From CAZENU01 sp965222125 (GTDB lineage: Bacteria > Chloroflexota > Dehalococcoidia > Lucifugimonadales > CAZENU01), in assembly GCA_965222125.1 (NCBI GenBank), contig CBDCTC010000003.1, positions 372,001-436,000 on the forward strand: DNA of 64,000 bases, written 5' to 3'. Shown here in pieces: positions 8,844 through 16,938 of this stretch; the stretch's first letter is position 1, and the number at the start of each line of letters is the position of its first letter. The notes below the pieces were generated by a model, which was given only the letters and a program-made list of their open reading frames with translations, did no database searches and was not told where the DNA came from. The position numbers and the translations under genes are program-made.

Positions 8844-9597
8844 ATGAAATACGACCTCGAGACTTCCGCGGAGACCTCTTTGGCGGCGTCACCGCGGCGG
8901 TAGTCGGGCTTCCGGTGGCCCTGGCCTTCGGCGTAGCGTCAGGTCTGGGAGCCGTCGCCGGCCTCGGCCTGGGCAGGTACTTGGAGGTGATACCCCACGC
9001 GGCCCTTGCGGGCATCCTGATGAAGGTCGGACGGGACATCATCGATTGGCGGTTTCTCCGCCGCATCCACCGCGTTCAGCGTGCACATCTTCTGGTGATG
9101 ATGATCACCATGGGGCTCACGGTGTTCCTCGATCTCGTCACGGCCGTGGCGCGGCAGCTCGAGCGCCTGGAGCTGGACAGCGTGGTGTCGGTGCCGCTGA
9201 TGGACCGGACCTTCTTCGCCGGCGACGAAACCCTGGGCGCGGACCCCTTCTCCGCTTCTCCGCGCGCGTCGGACTCGTGGCCCTCAGGGGGAACTTTACC
9301 GTGGCCCCGTCCGTCAAGCTGATCAACACGATCAGCGTCGACATACGGGACCACAAGATCGTGATCATCGATTTTTCCGAGACCGTCTACATGGACGACA
9401 GCGCCGCTCTGGTTGTGGAGCAGCTGATCGACATCGCAATTGCCGAGAATACCGAATGTCTCGTGATGGGGCTCGAGGGCCTGCCCGCCACCGGGCTTCA
9501 GGGGCTCAACGCGCTGAAGGGTGTCCCGGCGGACCACGTAGTCGCGAACCTGGATGAGGCAAGGGATGTCGCGAGGCGACTGCTGCTGGAGGCGTAG
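8844..9597 (+). pseudogene. SulP-family anion transporter remnant (internal deletion plus two frameshifts)
   Basis: Three pieces of one SulP/STAS transporter are visible in different frames. The start is ATG 8844 (MKYDLET); a frame change near 8865 leads to FRGDLFGGVTAAVVGLPVAL (first transmembrane helix). After GLGAVAGL the sequence jumps straight to IPHAALAGILMKVGRDIIDW, which in intact SulP proteins lies some 250-300 residues further on, so most of the transport core is missing. A second frame change near 9260 leads to the STAS domain (VGLVALRGNFTVAP ... IIDFSETVYMDDSAALVVEQ). An intact protein would be an inner-membrane sulfate/bicarbonate-type transporter with a cytoplasmic STAS domain. 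A possible extended -10 (TGGTAACAT, 8792-8800) is left upstream. Confidence 0.8.
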
Positions 9598-9606
9598 CGC
9601 CGGCGG

Positions 9607-11187
9607 CTAGAGCGTCAGGCCCGCCCTGGCTCCTGTGTGTCCATCGGGCGACACGGTGATCTGCCCGTTGACGACCACCCACTCGATGCCGACGGGGTAC
9701 TCCTGGGGGTGCGAGTAGTCGGCCCTCTCGATGACGGTGTCTGGGTCGAAGACGACGATATCGGCCGCAAGCCCCTCTCGCAGCACGCCGCGGTCCGACA
9801 GGCCTACCCTGGAGGCCGGGATGGCGGTCATCTTCTGGACGGCCTGCTCCCAGGTGAGCACGCCCCGCTCCCTGACGTAGCGACCGAGGACTCTCGGGAA
9901 GGTGCCGTAGGAGTTGGGCCGGTCCTGGTATGCGAGCGGCCCCTCGGGCGCGAGTGCGAAGCCGTCGGCGATGGGCACGCCCATGGGGTGCCTGAGGAGC
10001 GCGTCGACGTCCGGGTCGCACTTGTTGGTGGGGGCGATCCAGGTCTGGCCGTCGTCCCGCAGCAGCATCAGCAGGCCCGCTTCCGGCGGCGTGCGGCCGC
10101 TCTCCCGGGCGAGCTCGCCGATCGACCTGCCGAGCCACGCACGGTGCTCCGCGAGGCCGGTCCGGCAGATGATCATGTCGTCCCAGCCGAAGCCGAAGGA
10201 GTACTGCTTTCCCTGTTCGATCTCCGAGCCGATGCGACTTCGTAGCGCGGGGTCGCGCAGGCGTTCGAGGGTGGCGTCGTGTCCTCCGTTGCGCGCCCAC
10301 GCCGGGACGATGCCGAGCATCGGTCCGCCGCCCCTGGGCCATGGAGTCACGTCGTAGCCGGTCTCCAGGCCGCGGTCCCGCGCCCGTTCGAGGAGCTCGA
10401 TGGCGGCGTCGGCCTGCCCCCAGTACTCGCGGCCGGCCGGGTACATGTGCGCGACGACTAGCGGCACCTCGGCGGTCTCGGCAACATGGACGGCCTCTTT
10501 GACGGCGTCGAGCAGGTGCGCCCCGTAGTCCCTGATCGTGGCATGGTAGGCCCACCCGTAGGGCCTGAGCGCGCGGGCGATCTCGACGATCTCCTCGGTC
10601 TCGGAGAAGACGGCCGAGTAGATCAGGCCGACGCTGAGGCCCCTGGCGCCCTCCGCCAGCGCCTCGGCGACCAGCTCTCGCATGCGTACGCGCTCTTCGG
10701 CGGTCGCGGTGCGGCTGGCCTCTCCCATGGCGACGGCCCTGACCGGGTGGTTGCCCACGAGCGAGACCACGTTGACGGAGGGCTTCGCGGCCTGGACGGC
10801 GGCGAGGTACTCGCCCATGCCGCGCCACTTCCACTCGAAGCCGTCGAAGTTGAACAGCGGCGCCGAGCGCGTGTAGACGTCGAGCATCTCGTCGGCCACC
10901 GGGGCGGCCGACATGCCGCAGAGGCCGACGACCATGGTCGTCATGCCCTGCCGCACCGCGCTCTGGGCGAGCGGGTCGACGACGAACGTGCCGTCGGAGT
11001 GGCAGTGCTCCTCGATGAATCCCGGACACACGAACATTCCGGACGCGTCGACGACCCGCGCCGCCTCGCGTCCGGCCAGATGGCCGATGGCGACGATCTT
11101 GTCGCCGGCCACGGCGACGTCCGCGAGGCGCCAGGGGCTCCCGGTGCCGTCCAGCACGCGGCCGTTGGCTATCAGGATGTCGTACAT
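9607..11187 (-). CDS. N-acyl-D-amino-acid deacylase / D-aminoacylase family amidohydrolase
   Basis: 526 residues from ATG 11187 (MYDILIANGRVLDGTG). The N-terminal beta-sandwich strand, then GFIEEHCHSDG (metal-binding HxH), then VVGLCGMSAAP with the metal-ligand Cys typical of D-aminoacylases (usually VGNCGxSxAP), then a TIM barrel with HATIRD and metal His/Asp near the C-terminus. The family removes acyl groups from N-acyl-D-amino acids or cleaves related cyclic amides, in the cytoplasm. It is third in a minus-strand run behind an amidase (106-bp gap) and a PhyH oxygenase, which suggests stepwise breakdown of an amide compound. The true substrate is unknown. Confidence 0.88.
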   Translation of the reverse strand: MYDILIANGRVLDGTGSPWRLADVAVAGDKIVAIGHLAGREAARVVDASGMFVCPGFIEEHCHSDGTFVVDPLAQSAVRQGMTTMVVGLCGMSAAPVADEMLDVYTRSAPLFNFDGFEWKWRGMGEYLAAVQAAKPSVNVVSLVGNHPVRAVAMGEASRTATAEERVRMRELVAEALAEGARGLSVGLIYSAVFSETEEIVEIARALRPYGWAYHATIRDYGAHLLDAVKEAVHVAETAEVPLVVAHMYPAGREYWGQADAAIELLERARDRGLETGYDVTPWPRGGGPMLGIVPAWARNGGHDATLERLRDPALRSRIGSEIEQGKQYSFGFGWDDMIICRTGLAEHRAWLGRSIGELARESGRTPPEAGLLMLLRDDGQTWIAPTNKCDPDVDALLRHPMGVPIADGFALAPEGPLAYQDRPNSYGTFPRVLGRYVRERGVLTWEQAVQKMTAIPASRVGLSDRGVLREGLAADIVVFDPDTVIERADYSHPQEYPVGIEWVVVNGQITVSPDGHTGARAGLTL

Positions 11188-11293
11188 TCGCTTCGGGTGA
11201 CGAGGCTGCAGAGTATCCGCCGGTGGATCACCGGCAGTATACACTTCGGCCCGGTCCGCGTGGCCGTTTCCGGCGGCCGCGCGCGGCCGCTCT

Positions 11294-12697
11294 TCAAAGC
11301 GGCGGTACCATCTTGTGCCACTCCGTGGCCTGCTCGTAGGCGTAGGCGACGCGGTACAGAAGCGCCTCGTCGTTCGCGCGCCCGTGCAGCATCAGCCCCA
11401 CCGGGAAGACGCCTCCCAGGCCGAAGCCGCACGGCACGGACAGGGCGGGATGGCCGCAGACGGCGGCGAGCAGGTTCCGATACGTCCCTCGGGAGCGTGC
11501 CCGGACCACCTGCCCGCGTATCGTCGCGGTCTTCGCGTCCCACCTGTCGCCGAAGCTGTTGCCCGTGGGCATGGCGATGACGTCCACCTCCCGCAGCGCC
11601 GCCTCGACCTCCTGCCTGATGAAGGCGCGGCGCCTGACCGCCGCGAGGTATTCGTCGAAAGAGTCGTAGATGGCCCGCCTCGTGGACTCGAGCGCGCCTC
11701 GCCACGCGCCGGCCTGCTCGGCCGCAGCCGGGTCCGGGTTCAGCGCGGGCGGCTCCGACAGCGTGGGGACAGCCGAGGCCCGCGCCTCGGCCGATCTCGG
11801 CAGTCTGATCTCCCGTACCGTCGCGCCCAGATCCACGAGAACCGAGAGCGCCCGCCGTACGATAGTCTCCTCCTCCTCGGTCAGCCGCTCGCGCCAGACC
11901 CAGTCGTCGGTCGGCACCCCGACCGTGACGCCGTCGACGCCGCCGTCCAGGCCGGCCCGGTAGTCGCTGGCCGGGTCGACGATGCTGGCCGGGTCGGCCG
12001 GGTCGTAGGCGCCCAACACCCCGAGCACGATGGCGTTGTCGGTCACCGTCCTGGTCAGCGGGCCGGCCGTGTCGACGCTCCACGAGACCGGCCATACGCC
12101 CATCCGGCTGATGCGGCCGAAGGTGGGCTTGAGGCCGACCAGGTTGCTGTTGCTGGCGGGATGCCGGACGGAGCCCGCGGTGTCGGTGCCGATGGAGAAC
12201 AGGCCGAGAGACGCCGCGACGGCCGACCCGGAGCCGCTGCTGGACGTCCCCGGGCTCATGTCCGTATTCCAGGCGTTGCGGCTGCTCACCGGCTTATAGT
12301 GGCTCTGGCCCACCTCCGAGACGACCTTGCCGACCAGCACGGCTCCGGCCTCCTCCAGCAGCGCGTGGATCGTAGAGTCATGCGTCGGGACGTACTCGGT
12401 CCGGTCGGCGTCGCCGAAGATCGTCCTGACGCCCCGGGTGGCGATCACCTCCTTGAGTGTGAACGGTACGCCGTGGAGCGGCCCGCGGCGGCGTCCCTCC
12501 GCGATCTCGCGCTCCGCAACCCGCGCGCGGTCGAGGGCGTAGTCTCCGGTGACCGTGACGAAGGCGTGGAGACGGGGCTGCAGCTCGGCGATGCGCTCCA
12601 GGGTGGCCTCTGCCAGCGCGACAGGCGAGACGGTCCCGCGCCGCAGCAGCTCCCCGGCGGCGCTAACGGTCAGGCTGGGAAGGTGTATCGTAGCCAG
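11294..12697 (-). CDS. Amidase-signature family hydrolase, probable CTG start
   Basis: 467 residues if it starts at CTG 12697. The Ser-cisSer-Lys triad is present: Lys in HGVPFTLKEVIA, cis-Ser in GTSSSGSGSA, nucleophile Ser in GTDTAGSVRHP. No ATG, GTG or TTG occurs in frame between the upstream gene's stop (12713) and the GTG at 12448, and starting at 12448 would remove the catalytic Lys and the normal N-terminus. Starting at CTG gives (M)ATIHLPSLTVSAAGELLRRG, a standard amidase opening, with AGGGAG 11 nt upstream. Only 15 bp separate it from the PhyH gene, so re-initiation after that stop is also possible. Function: hydrolysis of an unknown amide, with a D-aminoacylase-like gene downstream. 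Confidence 0.85.
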   Translation of the reverse strand: MATIHLPSLTVSAAGELLRRGTVSPVALAEATLERIAELQPRLHAFVTVTGDYALDRARVAEREIAEGRRRGPLHGVPFTLKEVIATRGVRTIFGDADRTEYVPTHDSTIHALLEEAGAVLVGKVVSEVGQSHYKPVSSRNAWNTDMSPGTSSSGSGSAVAASLGLFSIGTDTAGSVRHPASNSNLVGLKPTFGRISRMGVWPVSWSVDTAGPLTRTVTDNAIVLGVLGAYDPADPASIVDPASDYRAGLDGGVDGVTVGVPTDDWVWRERLTEEEETIVRRALSVLVDLGATVREIRLPRSAEARASAVPTLSEPPALNPDPAAAEQAGAWRGALESTRRAIYDSFDEYLAAVRRRAFIRQEVEAALREVDVIAMPTGNSFGDRWDAKTATIRGQVVRARSRGTYRNLLAAVCGHPALSVPCGFGLGGVFPVGLMLHGRANDEALLYRVAYAYEQATEWHKMVPPL

Positions 12698-12712
12698 TGC
12701 GGCGACAACTCC

Positions 12713-13576
12713 CTAGGCTATGCCGAGCCGCTTCAGCGGCGCCACCAGGGTCTGGATTCGCGGACGGTCGCTCTCCAGGAAGTCCTCGTGGTGGACCCAG
12801 TCGCGGTCGCTGTAGCCCAGCGCTCGGATCGACTCCTTCGTGCCCTCGTACGAGCCCTTCACGTACGCTATGGCGCCGGGAGTCTCGGGGACCGTGGCAT
12901 AGCACAAGGTGAACATTCTGCGGCCCTCTTTGCCGCCGAAGGAGGCGTGGTACAGGTTCTGATGGAACATCACGACGTCGCCGGGCCGCGACTCCACCGG
13001 GTAGGCGGGGATCATCTCCGGGGTCGTGTCGAAGGCCACGGAGTCGACGTCAATCCCCTTCTTCCGGTACTCGTCCAGCGCGCCGGGGACGTTGCGGCCC
13101 TCCATGATCGTCTGCCTGGTGCGCTCGACCCTGAGCGGCTGCAGGTCGTCGTGCATCGGTATCCTATGCGAGCCGGGGATGAAGCGCAGACAGCCCGTAT
13201 CGCGACCGACCGGGTCCAGGTAGAGCGCCACCTTGATCCGGCTCATGTCCATGACCGTGCCGTCGGAGTGCCACGCGGTGTCGCCGGCGTAGTAGTTGCC
13301 GTCCGAGCCCAGCCACATCAGATCAGGGCCAATAAGATCCTCGATCGCCCCGTAGATGCGGTCGTCGTCGATGAGGCGGCGAAGCGTCGGGTTGATCTCG
13401 GCGCAGGCCGCGACGGAGTGGCGTTTGTCGCCCCGGAAGGACTCGCCGGCACGGTCGGAGCGCATCACCTGCTCGAACTCGCGGTCGATGACGGCCATCT
13501 CGTCCGGGGAGAAGAGCTGCGGCAGCACCAGAAAGCCGAACGCGTCGAAGAAGGCCACCTGCTCTGTGGTCAGCAT
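12713..13576 (-). CDS. Phytanoyl-CoA dioxygenase (PhyH)-family Fe(II)/2-oxoglutarate oxygenase
   Basis: 287 residues from ATG 13576 (MLTTEQVAFFDAFGFLVLP), preceded by TGGAG at a good distance. The iron site is HxD in TAWHSDGTVMD and the distal His in MFHQNLYHASFGG; the following Arg in GREGRR-type context fits 2-oxoglutarate binding. The family hydroxylates an unactivated carbon of a small molecule; members in Chloroflexota are numerous and mostly uncharacterised. It heads the run PhyH, amidase, D-aminoacylase, so it may carry out the first oxidative step on the same compound. Confidence 0.88.
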   Translation of the reverse strand: MLTTEQVAFFDAFGFLVLPQLFSPDEMAVIDREFEQVMRSDRAGESFRGDKRHSVAACAEINPTLRRLIDDDRIYGAIEDLIGPDLMWLGSDGNYYAGDTAWHSDGTVMDMSRIKVALYLDPVGRDTGCLRFIPGSHRIPMHDDLQPLRVERTRQTIMEGRNVPGALDEYRKKGIDVDSVAFDTTPEMIPAYPVESRPGDVVMFHQNLYHASFGGKEGRRMFTLCYATVPETPGAIAYVKGSYEGTKESIRALGYSDRDWVHHEDFLESDRPRIQTLVAPLKRLGIA

Positions 13577-13699
13577 TTTTCGCTCCACTTTCGCCTGGCT
13601 CGATGTCCCTGTACGATCCGGGGCCCGCGCCACACGCGCCTAGTGTACACCCCCTCCGGCTGACCACGGTTGCGGGGACAGGACCGCCGCGCCTCCTTC

Positions 13700-13729
13700 T
13701 TGTTGGCGCGCCGCCCGACCGCATATACT
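13700..13729 (+). promoter_or_regulatory. Probable sigma-70 promoter of argC
   Basis: TTGTTG at 13700-13705 and TATACT at 13724-13729 with an 18-nt spacer, about 40 bases ahead of the argC start. Inferred from sequence only. Confidence 0.5.
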
Positions 13730-13769
13730 TGTACCTGCGCCCGATAGACTACGGGCCCCGAGGTCCAGG

Positions 13770-14798
13770 TTGAAAGTCGGTATCGTCAACGTGTCCGGAT
13801 ACGCGGGCTCCGAGCTCGCCGGCCTGCTGTGGCATCATCCCGACGCCGAGATCGTCTCGGTCACGGGCCGGAGCGCTGCGGGCAAGCGGCTGCCCGAGGT
13901 CCTGCCGCACCTGTGGCAGATCGACCTTCCCGTCACGAAGAGCATCGACGTCTCGGTCGACGTGGCCTTCTCGGCGCTTCCCAGCGGGGCCAGCGCGGCG
14001 GTCCTTGCGCCCATAGTCCGTGGCGGCGCCAGGGGTGTCGACATAGCGGCCGACTTCCGGCTGCACTCGCCGGCCGCCTTCGAGGAGGCGTACGGCGCCG
14101 AGCATCCCGCCCCCGAGCTGCTCCCGGACGCCGTGTACGGTCTGCCGGAGCTGCACCGCGAGGCGATCAAGACGGCGTCCCTCGTCGCCAATCCGGGGTG
14201 CTACCCGGAGGCCTCGCTGCTGGCGCTCGCGCCCGCGGTGTGCGAAGGGCTCGTAGCGGACGACATCGTCATCGACGCCAAGTCGGGCATCTCGGGCGCC
14301 GGACGCGGCGGCCTGGCGGCGAGCACGATGGACCACTACGCCGAGGCCAACGAGAACGTCATCGCCTACGGGCTGGAGGGCCACGGCCACCAGGTCGAGA
14401 TCGCCCAGGAGATCGCCGGGCTCCGGGAGGCGGACAGCGCGCGCGTGACATTCGTCCCGCACCGCGTCCCGATGACGCGCGGCATCCTGGCGACATGCTA
14501 CGCGCCGCTGCTCGACTCGGGCATGACCGGGGACGACGTGAGGGAGGTGTACCGCGACTTCTACGACGGCGAGCCGTTCGTTCGGGTCACGGAGACGCCG
14601 CCTCAGACGAAGCAGACCGTCGGCTCGAACTTCTGCCTGGTGCATCCAACGGTGGACCGAAGGGCGAACAGGCTGATCGTGGTGAGCTGCATCGACAACC
14701 TGGTCAAGGGCGCGGCCGGCCAGGCGGTGCAGAACATGAACCTGATGTTCGGCCTGCGCGAGGAAGAGGGGCTGGACCGGCCCGCCCTGTACCCCTAG
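13770..14798 (+). CDS. argC: N-acetyl-gamma-glutamyl-phosphate reductase
   Basis: 342 residues, TTG start at 13770 with GAGG upstream. The NADP-binding N-terminus reads VGIVNVSGYAGSELAGLL; the catalytic Cys is in VANPGCYPEASLLAL; AKSGISGAGRG and the C-terminal SCIDNLVKGAAGQAVQNMNL are both diagnostic. It reduces N-acetylglutamyl phosphate to the semialdehyde in arginine synthesis (a LysW-carried lysine/arginine variant uses a close relative). No other arginine gene is next to it, so the pathway must be scattered; it is a single gene with its own promoter. Confidence 0.92.
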   Translation: MKVGIVNVSGYAGSELAGLLWHHPDAEIVSVTGRSAAGKRLPEVLPHLWQIDLPVTKSIDVSVDVAFSALPSGASAAVLAPIVRGGARGVDIAADFRLHSPAAFEEAYGAEHPAPELLPDAVYGLPELHREAIKTASLVANPGCYPEASLLALAPAVCEGLVADDIVIDAKSGISGAGRGGLAASTMDHYAEANENVIAYGLEGHGHQVEIAQEIAGLREADSARVTFVPHRVPMTRGILATCYAPLLDSGMTGDDVREVYRDFYDGEPFVRVTETPPQTKQTVGSNFCLVHPTVDRRANRLIVVSCIDNLVKGAAGQAVQNMNLMFGLREEEGLDRPALYP

Positions 14799-14835
14799 GC
14801 GTCGTCCGGAGACCCTGGATAGAACCCCGTCCGCC

Positions 14836-14963
14836 CTCTACCGGACTGCCGAATGTCGCCCCGAACGGAGTGAGGGGCCTGGGGCGTGGGCCAGGTCGAC
14901 ACGCGGGCCAGGTAGGGAGCGACCCCGGCCCAGGTCCTTCGCGGTGCTCAGGACGACAGTTGT
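14836..14963. repeat. Interspersed repeat-like spacer (hairpin-rich)
   Basis: The gap between argC and the HAD gene carries segments such as GTCGCCCCGAACGGAGTGAG and CTTCGCGGTGCTCAGGACGA. These resemble the short dispersed repeats common in Chloroflexota intergenic DNA, and the facing polarity of the flanking genes fits a terminator role. No second copy is evident in this window. Confidence 0.4.
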
Positions 14964-14974
14964 TCCGCAGCCTG

Positions 14975-15676
14975 CTATTCGCGACCGAGCAGGTCGAGCA
15001 CGTCGGGAATCGCCGAGATGGCCTCGCCGTCCCAGGCTTCGCGGGCGCCGTCCGCCCGGTCGTAGGGCGCCCGGATGAGCACGGCTGTCATCCCCGCTTT
15101 GTCCGCGCCGCTCAACTCGCCGTCGCTGCCGTCGCCGACATAGAGGCAGCGATCCGCCCTCACTCCAAGCCCGCGAACCGCGAGCTCGTAGATTCGCGGG
15201 TCGGGCTTTGCGAGACCCGCGTCGAAAGACAGCACCGCCGTGTCGACGAGCGGGGCGAACGGAGTCGACCTCCACAGCCGGGAGACCTCCTCCGTGCAGT
15301 TGCTGATGAGCCCGACCCGGTAGCCGGACTCCTTCAGCGTGGATATCGTCTCGACCGCGCCGGTACGCGGCGAAAGAGCGCCGCGTACGTACTCGTACCG
15401 GATTCGGGCGGCGGCCCGGATGCGGTCTACGCCGGGCTCGGCGCCAAGCTGACGGCAGATGTGCGACAGCGTCGCTTCGGTCGACGGGGAGCGTCCGACC
15501 ATGCGGTCGGGCGAGGTCGCGCTCCAGGCCCTGGCGAAATCGTCATGGTCGAGGCCGAGCAGGTCGGCCGTTTCGTCGGTCTTCTGCCGGTAGACGATTC
15601 GGTTTGCCTCTGGGTGCGTCAGCTCGTCCACCAACGTACCCCAGAGATCGAAGACCACCGCCTCGTACTTGCTCAC
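14975..15676 (-). CDS. HAD-superfamily hydrolase
   Basis: 233 residues from GTG 15676 (VSKYEAVVFDLWGTLVDE), chosen because GAGGCGG lies just upstream; an ATG at 15742 would add 22 unrelated residues. All four HAD motifs are present: DLWGTLVDE (nucleophile Asp), LISNCTEE, the Lys of AGLAKPDPRIYELA, and VGDGSDGELSGADKAGM. This is the layout of phosphatases and phosphoglycolate-phosphatase-like or 2-haloacid-dehalogenase-like enzymes. It converges on argC. Substrate unknown. Confidence 0.88.
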   Translation of the reverse strand: MSKYEAVVFDLWGTLVDELTHPEANRIVYRQKTDETADLLGLDHDDFARAWSATSPDRMVGRSPSTEATLSHICRQLGAEPGVDRIRAAARIRYEYVRGALSPRTGAVETISTLKESGYRVGLISNCTEEVSRLWRSTPFAPLVDTAVLSFDAGLAKPDPRIYELAVRGLGVRADRCLYVGDGSDGELSGADKAGMTAVLIRAPYDRADGAREAWDGEAISAIPDVLDLLGRE

Positions 15677-15879
15677 CGCCGCCTCGAACTTGGGTAGATG
15701 GCCAGAGTCTAGCACGCACCCATGGGTGGTCCCTGCGGCCATGCGTCGGCCGTCCGGATGGTTGACATGGAGTGGGTGCCGTGGTGTGCTGCGTTACAAT
15801 CACCCTCGCAGATGCCCGAGAAGTACAAAGAACAGGGCCAAGGATCCGGCGCGCAGGCGCCCTTGGACAGGAGTAGTTG

Positions 15880-16623
15880 ATGAGTCACTTCCAACGAGTC
15901 ATGGTCCAACTGGTCGTTGCATCGCTCGCCGTCTTGCTTTTGGCCTGTTCGAGCGACGGCGAGGAGTCGGCGGCGCCTGCCGCGGCCGTGGCTGACTCCG
16001 CCGAGGATGGAGGTGCCGAGCCTTCTGTCCAGCAGGAGATGGCCGCCGCCATCACGTTTACGAGCCCCGTATTCAACGAGAAGCGCCGCATACCGGTCAA
16101 GCACACCTGCGCGAACGAACGCCCGCCCCCGGATGGGGTTACGGTAGCTCCCGGCGCGGCGGGCGAGAACATTTCGCCTCCGCTGGAGTGGACTGACGTC
16201 CCTGAGGGCTCGGCTTCGCTCGCTCTCATTATCGATAGCGAGGAGGCCGCCGGTCCCTGGACCCACTGGGTGGTCTGGAACATCCCGGCGGACTCTACCG
16301 GGCTGACCGAGGGCGTCGCGTCCGACGGCGAGCTGCCCGACGGCTCGAGGCAGGGCGTCAACAGCGGAGGGGACGTCGGCTACCTGGGGCCGTGCCCGCC
16401 GCCTTTCGCGATCATAGACGCCAGCGCCGGAGGGGACGTAGTTCGCAGCAAGACCGGGTCGGTCCAGAAGTACTACTTCCATCTGTATGCGTTGGATAGC
16501 GTGCTCGATCTGGCTCCGGGAGCGACAAAGGAAGACCTCCTCGGGGCGATGGAGGGGCACGTCCTGGGAACGGGCGAGCTCGCGGGAGAGCGGGTCGGCA
16601 GAAAGATACTCAAACACCAGTGA
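15880..16623 (+). CDS. Lipoprotein of the PEBP / YbhB-YbcL (Raf kinase inhibitor-like) family
   Basis: 247 residues. ATG 15880 follows AGGAG at 6 nt. A lipoprotein signal ends in LAVLLLACSS, so it should be exported and anchored to the membrane. After an Ala/Glu-rich linker the PEBP fold begins (ITFTSPVFNEKRRIPVKHTC) with the family motifs NISPPLEW, PWTHWVVWNIPA, GYLGPCPP and YYFHLYALD. The usual ligand-pocket DPDAP loop is replaced by DSEEAA. Bacterial PEBP proteins bind small anions or lipids, with roles poorly known. It stands alone, after a noncoding stretch with a -10-like TACAAT at 15795-15800. Confidence 0.9.
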   Translation: MSHFQRVMVQLVVASLAVLLLACSSDGEESAAPAAAVADSAEDGGAEPSVQQEMAAAITFTSPVFNEKRRIPVKHTCANERPPPDGVTVAPGAAGENISPPLEWTDVPEGSASLALIIDSEEAAGPWTHWVVWNIPADSTGLTEGVASDGELPDGSRQGVNSGGDVGYLGPCPPPFAIIDASAGGDVVRSKTGSVQKYYFHLYALDSVLDLAPGATKEDLLGAMEGHVLGTGELAGERVGRKILKHQ

Positions 16624-16938
16624 CCACTCCTCCCACGTAGCGTTGGACCGTGGTCCCGGCGCGAGCGCCGCTCGTTTCCCACGAGGATCGGCCCGCCGCA
16701 AGGCCGGGACTCCAAGAGGCGGCTCCAAGTGCATGGCCTTGGGGATGGTGGTCGGCGAGGTTTGCGCGGGCGGTGTCTTTGACTGCCTTCCGCCATCCGA
16801 GCCGGGTTGAGCGGGACTTCTGAACTCGGCCTGGCGGTTGACGTATGTCGACTTCCGTGGTTTGCTTCGGGGCGCAGACTCCAACAGGGGTTGAGACCTA
16901 CTGGACCTGACCGCCAACGAACCGGGAGCACAGACGCC
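16624..16938. other. Intergenic stretch, no gene seen
   Basis: About 315 bases with no convincing small gene. A TTGACG at about 16838 may be a -35 box for the following arylsulfotransferase-like gene, but no good -10 follows at the right distance. Confidence 0.4.
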
